64,000 nucleotides of DNA from Nocardioidaceae bacterium (GCA_025980475.1 JAICXL010000001.1:1-64000), one strand, 5' to 3'. Positions 46,897 through 56,548 are shown, numbered from the stretch's first letter. Numbers and translations are program-made. The notes: generated by a model from the sequence alone, not told the origin.

Positions 46897-47267
46897 CAGC
46901 ACGCCCCGACTGTGGCGAACAGCGCGCTCACGGCCTGCAGCGACTCCGCCCTGGCCCGGTAGTAGACCCAGGTGCCGCGCTTGTCGCGATCCAGCAGCCC
47001 CGCTTCGTGAAGGACCTTCAGGTGGTGGCTGATGGTCGGCTGGGACAGGTCGAAGGCCGGGGTCAGGTCGCACACGCACGCCTCGCCGCCTTCGTGGGAC
47101 AACACGATCGACATCAGCCGCAGCCGGACGGGGTCGGCGATCGCCTTGAGCAGGGGCGCGACGGCCTCGGCCTGTTCGGCGCTCATCGGCTCACGCGAGA
47201 GCGGGGTGCAGCACGCGAGTGCGTCGCTGGGGTTGAGGACTCGAAGCTCAGCCGAAGATCTAGACAC
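46896..47267 (-). CDS. arsR: ArsR-family repressor
   Basis: ADPVRLRLMSIVLSHEGGEACVCDLTPAFDLSQPTISHHLKVLHEAGLL; CC pair near the N-terminus. Confidence 0.88.
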   Translation of the reverse strand: MSRSSAELRVLNPSDALACCTPLSREPMSAEQAEAVAPLLKAIADPVRLRLMSIVLSHEGGEACVCDLTPAFDLSQPTISHHLKVLHEAGLLDRDKRGTWVYYRARAESLQAVSALFATVGAC

Positions 47268-47285
47268 GTATCTATGTTGACAGTC

Positions 47286-47316
47286 ATCTATGCGCGTGGC
47301 AACCTTACGCATAGAT
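47286..47316. promoter_or_regulatory. Probable ArsR operator between divergent arsR and arsI-like genes
   Basis: Inverted repeat atctatgcg ... cgcatagat. Confidence 0.65.
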
Positions 47317-47370
47317 AGACATCGATATCTCGAACGCGCGAGCCACCAGGCTCGCCGGAAGGAAGCGCTC

Positions 47371-47871
47371 ATGTCCCGCGTACAACTCGTCCTCCGCGTC
47401 GCCGATCTCGAAGCCTCCGTCGCGTTCTACTCGACGTGGTTCGACACCGCTCCGGCCAAGCGCCGGCCGGGCTACGCGAACTTCGCCATCACCGAGCCGC
47501 CCCTGAAGCTGGTCATCCTCGAGGGCCAGCCCGGCGAAGAGACCCGGATGGACCACCCCGGCGTCGAGGTCGAGAGCACCGATCTCGTCGCCACTGCAAG
47601 CCGCCGCCTCGCCGAGGCCGGACTCGCCACCGACGTCGAGGACAACACCACCTGCTGCTACGCGGTGCAGGACAAGGTCTGGGTGACGGGCCCCGGCAAC
47701 GAGCCGTGGGAGGTCTACACCGTCACCGGCGACGCCCGCCCCGCCCTCGAAGGCAAGACCGACCTCGGCCTGTCCGGGGTCGGCAGCGACGGCACGTGCT
47801 GCACCACGAACCGAGCCGAGACCACGCAGACTGCCCCGGCCGCTGCTGCCAAGCAGTCCGCCTGCTGCTGA
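47371..47871 (+). CDS. arsI: ArsI/CadI-type glyoxalase-fold protein
   Basis: MSRVQLVLRVADLEASVAFYSTWFDTAPAKRRPGYANFAI, DNTTCCYAVQDKVWVTGPGNEPWEVYTV; Cys-rich tail. Confidence 0.82.
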   Translation: MSRVQLVLRVADLEASVAFYSTWFDTAPAKRRPGYANFAITEPPLKLVILEGQPGEETRMDHPGVEVESTDLVATASRRLAEAGLATDVEDNTTCCYAVQDKVWVTGPGNEPWEVYTVTGDARPALEGKTDLGLSGVGSDGTCCTTNRAETTQTAPAAAAKQSACC

Positions 47872-47995
47872 AGGATCGCCGCCCGACGGAGCGCAAAAGG
47901 CGGAGGTCGTGCGCTTCGGGTCAGCGAATACGGAGACCGGCACTGCCCGCACCTACACGCGCGCCCGGGGGCGGCTGAGGGCCGATGAACTTCTC

Positions 47996-48067
47996 GCGGT
48001 CGTCGTTGTCAAGCGCAGTCCGTCGAGGCGCGCGGTCGTCGTTGTCAAGCGCAATCCGTAGAGGCGC
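47996..48067. repeat. Tandem duplication of a 36-bp unit
   Basis: gcggtcgtcgttgtcaagcgcagtccgtcgaggcgc x2, two mismatches. Confidence 0.85.
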
Positions 48068-48103
48068 GGGCTCGCGGATCGAACGGTTGAGCGGAGCGCC
48101 CTT

Positions 48104-48370
48104 TTAACGCGTCCAGATGTCCGTCATGGGCGCCCGCTGATGCGCGGCCCCGATGGCGGGCAGGCCATAGAGGGCCTCCAGCGTGCGGAGCAGCCGGTAG
48201 TGGTCGACCGCCTCGGTGTAGGTCCCGGGCCGGACATGGGCGCCATAGATGAGGGTCGGAATGTGGTTGGTGGAGGTGTTGTCGTCCTCGTCCCAGGTGA
48301 CGATGAGCAGGCTGTCATGCTGTTTCGCCCATGCGGCATAGCGCCCTAACCGGCCGAGCTCGCTGCTCAT
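48104..48370 (-). pseudogene. C-terminal fragment of a second phosphoesterase like 42137-43093
   Basis: YAAWAKQHDSLLIVTWDEDDNTSTNHIPTLIYGAHVRPGTYTEAVDHYRLLRTLEALY. Confidence 0.85.
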
Positions 48371-48371
48371 G

Positions 48372-48871
48372 GGGCCGGTCGTGCCCCCGAGGATCTGGTG
48401 TCCGCCGGCATCCGCAACGGCCAGCCGCTGCGGGTGAGCACCTTCCGGGGAGCATTCAGCGTCGCCGCGCGGACCATCGGTGTGCCCGCCCTGCACCCTC
48501 ACGAGCTGCGGCACACCGCCGCAAGTCTCGCCATCGCCTCCGGCGCGGACGTCAAGGTGGTACAGCAGATGCTCGGGCACAGCTCCGCGACGATGACGCT
48601 GGACACCTACGGCCACCTCTTCGGTGATCGCCTCGACGAGGTGGGCGACGCGCTCGACGCTGCCCGGGAGGCGGCGCGGCGCCGGCAGACCCAGTCGGAT
48701 CTGTTGCCCGAGCCGTTGCCCCGTGTTGCCCCAGCGTTGCCCGAGGCGGATCTGGCCCCGAATGACGAAGGAGCTCCGATCAGCGTTTCCGCTGGTCAGA
48801 GCCCCTTTTTCGATGTGTACCCCCGACCGGATTCGAACCGGCGCTACCGCCTTGAGAGGGCGGCGTGCTAG
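48372..48871 (+). pseudogene. C-terminal remnant of a tyrosine integrase, running into tRNA-Glu
   Basis: EDLVSAGIRNGQPLRVSTFRGAF...LHPHELRHTAASLAIASGADVKVVQQMLGHSSATMTLDTYGHLF; N-terminal half missing. Confidence 0.9.
48817..48858. repeat. att direct repeat DR3 within the intact tRNA-Glu
   Basis: 42 bp identical to DR1 and DR2. Confidence 0.92.
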
Positions 48872-48890
48872 GCCACTACACAACGGGGGC
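48818..48890 (-). tRNA. tRNA-Glu (CTC)
   Basis: gcccccgttgtgtagtggcctagcacgccgccctctcaaggcggtagcgccggttcgaatccggtcgggggta; cloverleaf, loop ctCTCaa. Confidence 0.95.
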
Positions 48891-48946
48891 TTGAGCCCAC
48901 GAGACTCTATCGGCCCCGCTCCCGCGGGCCAAATCGTGCGCTCTCG

Positions 48947-49018
48947 CTGGGGTACTAGGACTCGAACCTAGACTAACTGGACCAGAACCAGTCGGGCTGC
49001 CAATTACCCCATACCCCA
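48947..49018 (-). tRNA. tRNA-Gln (CTG)
   Basis: tggggtatggggtaattggcagcccgactggttctggtccagttagtctaggttcgagtcctagtacccca; anticodon CTG. Confidence 0.95.
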
Positions 49019-49064
49019 TGGGCGTTCCCGAGTCCTCAAAGGCCAGCGGGACCGAGGGAAGAGG

Positions 49065-50096
49065 CTACACGACCGGCGATCCGCTCACCAATCGAGGGGC
49101 CGCCGGCTGGGCGTGCGGCGGGTCCGTGCGGTTGCGCAGCGCGAGCCTCTTGGCCAGCCAGAGGACCAGCAGCAGGTAGAGGCCGTTCTGCACGATCGTC
49201 AGCGGGATGTTCCACCAGGAGACGGTGCTCACGTTCAGCGTGCTGTCGAGGTTGCCCAACGCGAGCGCGAATCCGAAGGCGACGAAATTGTTGAGGATGT
49301 GCATCGCGATCCCTGCCTCGAGGCCACCGACCTTGACGACCACGTAGCCGGCCATCAGGCCGAAGGCGAACCGGTCGAAGAACAGCGGAAAGTTCTGGAC
49401 ACCGTGGGCGAGGGCGAAGAGCACCGACGTGATCACCACGGCCGCCGCCCGCGAGCGGGTGAGCGACCCGAAGGCCTGCATCAGGTAGCCACGGAAGGCG
49501 TACTCCTCGCCGATCGCCTGGAGTGGCGTGCTGACCAGGATCACCAGCGCCAGCGCGATGATCCTGCCGGCGGAGTAGTGCGAGTGGGACCCGAGGTCGT
49601 TTGCGTCACCTGGCAGCACCGAGCCGACCACCACCTGGGCGATCAGCGCGACGACCGCGAGGCCGAAGCACGGCAGCAGGAAGCGCCAGCGCAGCCCCGG
49701 CCTGACCGAGGCCAGCCAGCGCGGGCGCAGGTGGTGGAAGAGCCGCATGATCGCCCACGAGATCGGGATCGCCGACGCCAGTGCGAGGTTCAGGTAGAGC
49801 ATCGAGGCCGGGGTCACCGAGGCCAGCGATCCGGCCCTGGTGAACCGGTCCACGAAGTCGCCCTTGCCGCCCTGGATGGCGACGCCCGCGAGCAGCACCG
49901 GCATCAGCACGATCGGCGCCACCACGATGACGCCGAGGGCCAGCGTCACGATGCCGACGACCGGTCGCCACCAGGCGTACTCCCACGTACGCAGCATCAG
50001 CGGGTAGCTGCGCGGCTCGGCGTGCGGGTGGCCTGCGCGATTCGGCTCGATGGCCGCGCCGTGGGGCGCGTCGGGGGCCCCGCCCGCGGTGGTCAC
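49065..50096 (-). CDS. CPBP-family intramembrane metalloprotease
   Basis: AIGEEYAFRGYLMQAFG, SVLFALAHGVQNFPLFFDRFAFGL. Confidence 0.88.
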   Translation of the reverse strand: MTTAGGAPDAPHGAAIEPNRAGHPHAEPRSYPLMLRTWEYAWWRPVVGIVTLALGVIVVAPIVLMPVLLAGVAIQGGKGDFVDRFTRAGSLASVTPASMLYLNLALASAIPISWAIMRLFHHLRPRWLASVRPGLRWRFLLPCFGLAVVALIAQVVVGSVLPGDANDLGSHSHYSAGRIIALALVILVSTPLQAIGEEYAFRGYLMQAFGSLTRSRAAAVVITSVLFALAHGVQNFPLFFDRFAFGLMAGYVVVKVGGLEAGIAMHILNNFVAFGFALALGNLDSTLNVSTVSWWNIPLTIVQNGLYLLLVLWLAKRLALRNRTDPPHAQPAAPRLVSGSPVV

Positions 50097-51592
50097 GCGG
50101 CCACCGCGTCAAGGCGGGCCAGCGACTCGTCGCGGCCGAGCAGCTCCATCGACTCGAAGAGTGGGGGTGAGATGCGCCGGCCCGTGATGGCGACCCGCAC
50201 CGGTCCGAAGGCCTTGCGGGGCTTGAGCCCCAGGTCCTCGACGAGTGCCTGTCGCAGCGCGGCCTCGATCGCCTCGGTGGTCCAGTCGTGCAGGTCGGCC
50301 AGGGCTTCCCGAGAGGCGCGTACGGCGACGCGCCCGTCGTCGTCGAGCAGCGCGGCCACGTCGGCGTCGTCGTACTCGACCTTGTCCCGGAAGAGGAAGC
50401 CGAGCATGGGCACCGCCTCGGACAGGGTGCCGATGCGCTCGTGTACCAGGGGCATCGCCGCGTCGAGGAGCCGCCGCTGATCACCGGTCGGCGGATCGCT
50501 GACGAGGCCGGCGCCGGCCAGGAACGGGATGACGCGCTCGGTCATGTCCTCGACGGTCAACAGCCGCATGTGCGCCGCGTTGATCGCCTCGCACTTCTTC
50601 AGGTCGAAGCGTGCGGGGTTCGGGTTGACCCGGCGGATGTCGAAAGCCTCGGCCATCTCGGCCATCGAGAACACGTCACGGTCCTCGCCGATCCCCCAGC
50701 CGAGCAGGGCGAGGTAGTTCAGCACACCCTCGGGGAGGAAGCCCCGCTCGACGTACTCCGAGAGACCGGACCCCTTGTCACGCTTGGAGAGTCGCTTGTT
50801 GCCCTCGCCCATCACGATCGGCAGGTGTCCGAAGCGTGGGGCGCCGCGGCCGACGCCGATCGCGCGGAGCGCGTCGTAGAGCGGGATCTGCCGCGGCGTG
50901 GAGGAGAGCAGGTCCTCGCCGCGCAGGACGTGGGTGACCTGCATCATCGCATCGTCGACCGGGTTGACCAGTGTGTAGAGCGGGGTCCCGTTGGCGCGCA
51001 CCAGGACGTAGTCGGGCACGTGCTCGGGGAGGAAGGTCACCTCGCCGCGGACCAGGTCGGCGAAGGTGATCGGGTCGTCGGGCATCCGGAAGCGCAGCAC
51101 CGGCTCGCGACCCTCGGCCTCGAACGCGCCCCGCTGCCCGCTGGTGAGGGTGCGGCAGAAGCCGTCGTAACCCTGCACCTTGGAGCCCGACTGCTTGCGG
51201 CGGGCCTCGACCTCGTCTCCCGTGCAGTAGCAGTCGTAGGCCCGGCCGGAGTCGCGGAGCTTCGCGGCGACGTCGGCGTAGGTGTCGAAGCGCTCCGACT
51301 GCCGGTAGGGGCCGTGGGGGCCGCCGACCTCGGGCCCCTCGTCCCAGTCGATGCCGAGCCAGCGCAGCGACCCGATGATCGAGTCGTAGCCCTCGTCGGT
51401 GTTGCGGGCCAGGTCGGTGTCCTCGATGCGCAGCACGAGCTTGCCGCCGTAGTGGCGCGCGAACGCCCAATTGAATAGAGCGCTGCGGACGTTGCCGACG
51501 TGGATGAACCCGGTTGGCGAGGGGGGAAAGCGCACCCGCACGTCCTCGGCCGGGAGGTCACCCAGCACGGGGTCCGGGTAGGGAGCGCTCAT
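50093..51592 (-). CDS. gltX: Glutamyl-tRNA synthetase
   Basis: VRFPPSPTGFIHVGNVRSALFNWAFAR, GNKRLSKRDKGSGL. Confidence 0.96.
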   Translation of the reverse strand: MSAPYPDPVLGDLPAEDVRVRFPPSPTGFIHVGNVRSALFNWAFARHYGGKLVLRIEDTDLARNTDEGYDSIIGSLRWLGIDWDEGPEVGGPHGPYRQSERFDTYADVAAKLRDSGRAYDCYCTGDEVEARRKQSGSKVQGYDGFCRTLTSGQRGAFEAEGREPVLRFRMPDDPITFADLVRGEVTFLPEHVPDYVLVRANGTPLYTLVNPVDDAMMQVTHVLRGEDLLSSTPRQIPLYDALRAIGVGRGAPRFGHLPIVMGEGNKRLSKRDKGSGLSEYVERGFLPEGVLNYLALLGWGIGEDRDVFSMAEMAEAFDIRRVNPNPARFDLKKCEAINAAHMRLLTVEDMTERVIPFLAGAGLVSDPPTGDQRRLLDAAMPLVHERIGTLSEAVPMLGFLFRDKVEYDDADVAALLDDDGRVAVRASREALADLHDWTTEAIEAALRQALVEDLGLKPRKAFGPVRVAITGRRISPPLFESMELLGRDESLARLDAVAA

Positions 51593-52386
51593 CGCCGCAC
51601 CACCTTGTTGGTCAGGGCGCCGATGCCGTGCACGAGCACCTCCACCTCGTCGCCCGGCTGCATCGGGCCGACGCCTTCGGGCGTACCGGTCAGGATGACG
51701 TCACCCGGCAGCAGCGTCATCACCGAGCTGACGTGGGCGACCAGGGTCGGCACGTCGAAGATCAGGTCCCTCGTCGATCCGTCCTGCTTCAGGACGCCGT
51801 TGAGGAACGTCTGCACCGACAGGTCGCCGACGTCGAGCTCGGTCTCGACCCAGGGCCCGAGCGGGCAGAAGGAGTCGAAGCCCTTCGCGCGGGTGAACTG
51901 GACGTCCTTGCGTTGCAGGTCGCGTGCGGTCACGTCGTTGCCGACGGTGTAGCCCCAGATGACGTCGTTGACGCGCTCCCGGGGGACCTCGCGGCAGATC
52001 CGGCCGATGACCACGCCGAGCTCGCCCTCGTAGTGCACCTCGTTGCTCTGCTCGGGGTAGAAGATCGGGTCACCGGGGCCGATCACGCTGGTGTTCGGCT
52101 TCATGAACAGCATCGGTTCGGGCGGCACGTCGCTGCCCATCTCCGCGGCGTGGGCGGCATAGTTCTTGCCGATCCCTACCACCTTGCTGCGCGGGAGCAC
52201 CGGGGACAGCAGCCGGACGTCGGCCAGCGCGTGCTCCTTGCCGCTCAGGTGGATGCCGACGTGGAGCGGATCGCCGGCCAGCGCAACCATCCTGCAGTCG
52301 TCCGCGGGGATGCCGTTGTCGTCGACCTCGCCGGTGACCACGCCGTAGAGCGGGTCGTCTCCCGTGGTGAACCTCGCGATGCGCAC
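51589..52386 (-). CDS. Fumarylacetoacetate hydrolase family protein
   Basis: KVVGIGKNYAAHAAEMG, EGELGVVIGRICREV, GDVILTGTPEGVGPMQPGDEVEV. Confidence 0.92.
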   Translation of the reverse strand: MRIARFTTGDDPLYGVVTGEVDDNGIPADDCRMVALAGDPLHVGIHLSGKEHALADVRLLSPVLPRSKVVGIGKNYAAHAAEMGSDVPPEPMLFMKPNTSVIGPGDPIFYPEQSNEVHYEGELGVVIGRICREVPRERVNDVIWGYTVGNDVTARDLQRKDVQFTRAKGFDSFCPLGPWVETELDVGDLSVQTFLNGVLKQDGSTRDLIFDVPTLVAHVSSVMTLLPGDVILTGTPEGVGPMQPGDEVEVLVHGIGALTNKVVRR

Positions 52387-52440
52387 CCCCTGAGCCTATC
52401 GACGTCGCAGATGGGCCTGTCCAGACGTACCCTCGGGGCC

Positions 52441-53373
52441 GTGCAGGAGCTCTTTCGCGACACGTGGCGCGCCCGGGCTGCAGCGCACGAGCAGCGCGTC
52501 GACGCCTGGATCCGGCCGCACCTCGAGCGCCGCCAGCGGGGCGAGAAGCACCCTGTGCACGACTTCCTGTTCACCTACTACTCCCAGCGTCCGTCCGCGC
52601 TGCGCCGCTGGCATCCCGGGTTCGGGGTCGTGCTGCTGGACGCGCCGGAGTACGCCTCGTCGAAGGGCTACGCCGCGACGGTCCGTGACGTTCGGTCGGG
52701 ATCGCTCGTGTCGCCGGCTGATCGTCGCCGGCTGTCCGTTGCCCGTCAGTACCTGGTTTCCCAGTCGCCGCTGGTGGAGTCGGTCCGGCGGTTGCTGCTG
52801 GCGACCGCCTCCCGGCCCCCGTCGCTGGGCTGCTTCGGGCTGCACGAGTGGGCGATGGTGCACCGCGGCACGGGGGCCGAAACGGGGGGCGACCCGCGCC
52901 GGCACGACTGGCCGCTGCGGCTCGGCCAGCGGGGCACCGACGCGGTGGTCGAGTCACACCGCATCGCCTGCTCTCACTTCGACGCGTTCCGGTTCTTCAG
53001 CCCGAGCGCTCGGCCGCTGAACACGCTGTCGCCCGGACGCGACGACCGCGAGGCGTTCGAGCAGCCGGGCTGCCTGCACGCCGGGATGGATCTCTACAAG
53101 CACGCGTTCCGGCTGACCCCGCTGATCTGCTCCGAGCTGGTCGCCGACTGCTTCGCCCTCGCCCGGGACATCCGTGAGCTCGACATGCGGGCCTCGCCGT
53201 ACGACTTCTCCGACCTCGGCCACTCCCCCGTGCCGATCGAGACCCCGGAGGGCAAGAAGGAGTACGTCGCTGCCCAGCGTGCGTTCGCCCAGCGGGGCGC
53301 TGCGCTGCGCGCCCGGCTGGTCGACGAGTGCAACCGCCTCCTCGCGGCGGTCGGCGGCAGCGTCCGACCCTGA
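52441..53373 (+). CDS. Conserved actinobacterial protein (often annotated as 3-methyladenine DNA glycosylase)
   Basis: PVHDFLFTYYSQRPSALRRWHPGFG, DLYKHAFRLTPLICSELVADCFALARDIRELDMRASPYDF. Confidence 0.7.
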   Translation: MQELFRDTWRARAAAHEQRVDAWIRPHLERRQRGEKHPVHDFLFTYYSQRPSALRRWHPGFGVVLLDAPEYASSKGYAATVRDVRSGSLVSPADRRRLSVARQYLVSQSPLVESVRRLLLATASRPPSLGCFGLHEWAMVHRGTGAETGGDPRRHDWPLRLGQRGTDAVVESHRIACSHFDAFRFFSPSARPLNTLSPGRDDREAFEQPGCLHAGMDLYKHAFRLTPLICSELVADCFALARDIRELDMRASPYDFSDLGHSPVPIETPEGKKEYVAAQRAFAQRGAALRARLVDECNRLLAAVGGSVRP

Positions 53374-53535
53374 GCAGGATGTGACAGAAGTCAGCGTCGA
53401 ATCCGGGAGGATTCCCGTGGTGGCCCGCTCACCTCGCCGCCTGGTGCTCAGCGCGACAGCACGATGTCGCCCTGGACCTGAACGCCCGCGAGTTCACCGC
53501 GATCATGGGGCCTTCCGGCCCTCACCACCTGGTGA

Positions 53536-54927
53536 TCACCAGCAGGGCGCACGGCGGTCGCGCCACGGCGCGGCCGCCTCGACCTGGGCGGCCAGCGACA
53601 GCAGGGTGGCGTCCTCTCCCGGCCGGGCGGCCAGCATCACGCCGACCGGCAGGCCCTCGGCCGTCCAGTGCAACGGCAACGAGACCGCCGGGCTGCCGGT
53701 GACGTTCCACATCGAGGTGTAGGGCGTGAACCGCTTCTGCGCCTCGAAGTCGGCCGCCGGGTCGTCGTCGTCGCGGATGGCACCGAGCGGCAGCGGCGGC
53801 ACCGCGAGCGTGGGCGTGAGGACCGCGTCATAGGACGACAACGCCGCCAGCGTCCTGGCCGCCACGCGGCGCAGCTCACCGACGGCCAGCCCGAAGGCCG
53901 GGCCGCTCACCGCCTCGCCGCGCTCGCCGAGCCACCGGGTCAGCGGGCGCAGCGCCGGGCGGGCCTCGACCGGTAGCGGCACCGTGGACAGCGCGGTGAG
54001 CACCGACCAGCAGGTCTCGAAGACCGGCACCGCCTCGGCGGGCAACGGCATCGGGACGTCCTCGACGTCGTGGCCCAGCGACTCCAGCAGCCGGCTGGCG
54101 TCCTCCCACGCCTGGACGCACTCGGAACTGACCTGCGCCTCTGCGATCGCCGGCTCGACGAAGCGGGCCACCCGCAGCCGACCGCGCGGTCGGCTGCACG
54201 CGGTGAGGAACGGTTCGGGCTCCGCCGGGGCCCAGAACGGGTCGCCGACCGCGCGGCCGGCGAGCACGTCGAGCAGGGCTGCCGCGTCCCGGACGGTCCG
54301 GGCGATCGCCCCGCTGGTGGACAGCCCGACGGGGTCGCCGTACATCGGGGCCCCGGAGATCCGCCCGCGGGAGGGCTTCAGCCCGACCAGACCGCAGCAG
54401 CTGGCGGGGATCCGGATCGAGCCGCCTCCGTCGGAGCCCTGCGCCACCGGGACCAGCCCGCCGGCGACCGCGGCCCCGGCTCCCCCGCTCGACCCACCGG
54501 CCATCCGGGTGGTGTCCCAGGGCGTCACCGCCGGCGGGGCGACGGCGGGCTCGGTGTAGCACGGCGAGCCGAACTCAGGGGCATTGGTCTTGCCCAGGCT
54601 GACCATCCCGGCGCGCTCGATCCGCAGCACGACCTCGTCGCTCACGTCGGGCACGTTGTCGGCGAACACGGCCGACCCGAAGGTGGTGCGCACGCCCGCG
54701 GTGGCGTTCAGGTCCTTGATCGCCGTGGGCACACCGGCGAGCGGCCCGTCACCGGTGGTCGTCGCTGCCCGGGCCCGGTCGCCGGTCACCGTGACGAAGG
54801 CGCCCAGGACCGCGTCCAGCGACTCGATGCGGGCCAGGTAGTGCGCCACCAGCTCGGCGGTCGAGGTTTCCCCGGAGCGGATCGCGGCGCCCTGCTCCAG
54901 CGCGGTCAGGTCGTGCAGCTCGGCCAT
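53536..54927 (-). CDS. Amidase (amidase-signature family)
   Basis: PLAGVPTAIKDLNATAGV, MAGGSSGGAGAAVAGGLVPVAQGSDGGGSIRIPASCCGLVGLKPSRGRI. Confidence 0.92.
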   Translation of the reverse strand: MAELHDLTALEQGAAIRSGETSTAELVAHYLARIESLDAVLGAFVTVTGDRARAATTTGDGPLAGVPTAIKDLNATAGVRTTFGSAVFADNVPDVSDEVVLRIERAGMVSLGKTNAPEFGSPCYTEPAVAPPAVTPWDTTRMAGGSSGGAGAAVAGGLVPVAQGSDGGGSIRIPASCCGLVGLKPSRGRISGAPMYGDPVGLSTSGAIARTVRDAAALLDVLAGRAVGDPFWAPAEPEPFLTACSRPRGRLRVARFVEPAIAEAQVSSECVQAWEDASRLLESLGHDVEDVPMPLPAEAVPVFETCWSVLTALSTVPLPVEARPALRPLTRWLGERGEAVSGPAFGLAVGELRRVAARTLAALSSYDAVLTPTLAVPPLPLGAIRDDDDPAADFEAQKRFTPYTSMWNVTGSPAVSLPLHWTAEGLPVGVMLAARPGEDATLLSLAAQVEAAAPWRDRRAPCW

Positions 54928-54937
54928 GGCCGTGAAC

Positions 54938-56548
54938 CTACCGTTGCGGAGCCTGCTGGCGCGGAGCCGGCGATCGGCGGCGCAGCCCGAAGGTGAGCCC
55001 GTCGAGCAGGGCGAACCAGGAGGCCTCCACGACGTTGGCGCCACAGCCGACGGTCACCCACGAGGACTCGCCGTCGGAGGTCTCGATCAGCACCCGGGTG
55101 ATCGCGTCGGTGCCGTGGCCCTGGTCGAGGATGCGCACCTTGTAGTCGATCAGCTGGAACTTCCCGACCTCGGGGTAGAGCTGCTCGATGGCCTGCCGCA
55201 ACGCGTGGTCGAGCGCGTTGACCGGGCCGTTGCCCTCCCCGGTGACCACCACGCGGGCGCCCCCGGCCATCAGCTTCACGGTCGCCTCGGAGATCGCCTC
55301 GTCGCTCGGCCGGGTCTCGGTGATGACCCGCCAGGACTCGACGTCGAAGTACGACGGCCTCTGCCCCTCGACCTCCTCGACCAGCAGCAGCTCGAAGGAG
55401 GCGTCCGCCGCCTCGAAGGTGTAGCCGCGCGACTCGAGCTGTTTGACCCTCGCCGTCACCCGGTCGACCAGGGCCCGGTCGTTGTCGGGTCCAGTGAGGT
55501 CGAACCCCAGCTCCCTCCCCTTGAGCTCGATCGAGGCGCGCCCGGCCATGTCCGAGACCAGCAGTCGCATGTCGTTGCCCACCTCGGCGGGGTCGAGGTG
55601 CTGGTAGAGGCCCGGGTCGACCTTGATCGCGCTGGCGTGCAGGCCGGCCTTGTGGGCGAAGGCGCTGGTGCCGACGTAGGGCTGCCGCGCGGCTGGCGGC
55701 ACGTTGGTGACCTCCGCGACCGCGTGCGCGATCCGGGTGGCCTCCCCGAGGAGCCCCTCCGGCAGGACTGGCCGGTGCAGCTTGAGCTGGAGGTTGGCCA
55801 CCACGTTGACCAGGTCGGCGTTGCCGGTCCGCTCGCCGTAACCGTTGAGGGTGCCCTGCACGTGCGTGGCGCCGGCCTCCACCGCGGCGAGCGTGTTCGC
55901 GACGGCGCACCCGGTGTCGTTGTGGCAGTGGATCCCGACGCGCACGCCGGTCGTGTCAACGACGTCGCGGACCACGTCCGAGATCCAGCCGGGCAGCATC
56001 CCGCCGTTGGTGTCGCACAGCGCCACCACGTCGGCCCCGGCCTCTGCGGCGGTGCGGAGCACCTCGAGCGCGTAGGCGCGGTTGGCCCGGTAGCCGTCGA
56101 AGAAGTGCTCGGCGTCCAGGAACACCCGCAGACCCTCGGCGCACAGGTGACTGACGGTGTCGCGGACCATCGCGAGGTTCTCCTCGAGCGTGGTCCGCAA
56201 CGCCAGCTCGACGTGCCGGTCGTGCGACTTGGCCACCAGCGTGACCACGCCGGCGCCGGACTCGCGGAGCGCCGCGACCAGGGGGTCGTCCGCCGCGCTG
56301 CTCCCGGCCCGCCTCGTGGAACCGAACGCCGCCAGCTGTGCGTGCTCGAGGTGCAGCTCCTCGCGGGCCCGGCGGAAGAACTCGGTGTCCTTGGGGTTGG
56401 CGCCGGGCCAGCCGCCCTCGATGTAGCCGACGCCGAGCCCGTCGAGCTGCCGGGCGATCGCGAGCTTGTCCTGCACGGAGAGGTTCAGCCCCTCCTGCTG
56501 GGCACCGTCACGCAGCGTGGTGTCGTAGACGTGGAACGCGTCGTCCAT
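54938..56548 (-). CDS. cimA: Citramalate synthase (CimA, alpha-IPM synthase family)
   Basis: VYDTTLRDGAQQEGLNLSVQDKLAIARQLDGLGVGYIEGGWPGANPKDTEFF, C-terminal regulatory domain. Confidence 0.9.
   Translation of the reverse strand: MDDAFHVYDTTLRDGAQQEGLNLSVQDKLAIARQLDGLGVGYIEGGWPGANPKDTEFFRRAREELHLEHAQLAAFGSTRRAGSSAADDPLVAALRESGAGVVTLVAKSHDRHVELALRTTLEENLAMVRDTVSHLCAEGLRVFLDAEHFFDGYRANRAYALEVLRTAAEAGADVVALCDTNGGMLPGWISDVVRDVVDTTGVRVGIHCHNDTGCAVANTLAAVEAGATHVQGTLNGYGERTGNADLVNVVANLQLKLHRPVLPEGLLGEATRIAHAVAEVTNVPPAARQPYVGTSAFAHKAGLHASAIKVDPGLYQHLDPAEVGNDMRLLVSDMAGRASIELKGRELGFDLTGPDNDRALVDRVTARVKQLESRGYTFEAADASFELLLVEEVEGQRPSYFDVESWRVITETRPSDEAISEATVKLMAGGARVVVTGEGNGPVNALDHALRQAIEQLYPEVGKFQLIDYKVRILDQGHGTDAITRVLIETSDGESSWVTVGCGANVVEASWFALLDGLTFGLRRRSPAPRQQAPQR

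Noticed and set aside
46897-47079. N-terminal extension of the ACR3 ORF
   Set aside because: Overlaps arsR out of frame; ACR3 starts MSDTVYET at 46896
1-48817. crcB/Fluc or CLC-F fluoride exporter
   Set aside because: Expected beside fluoride riboswitches but no ORF shows the corresponding motifs
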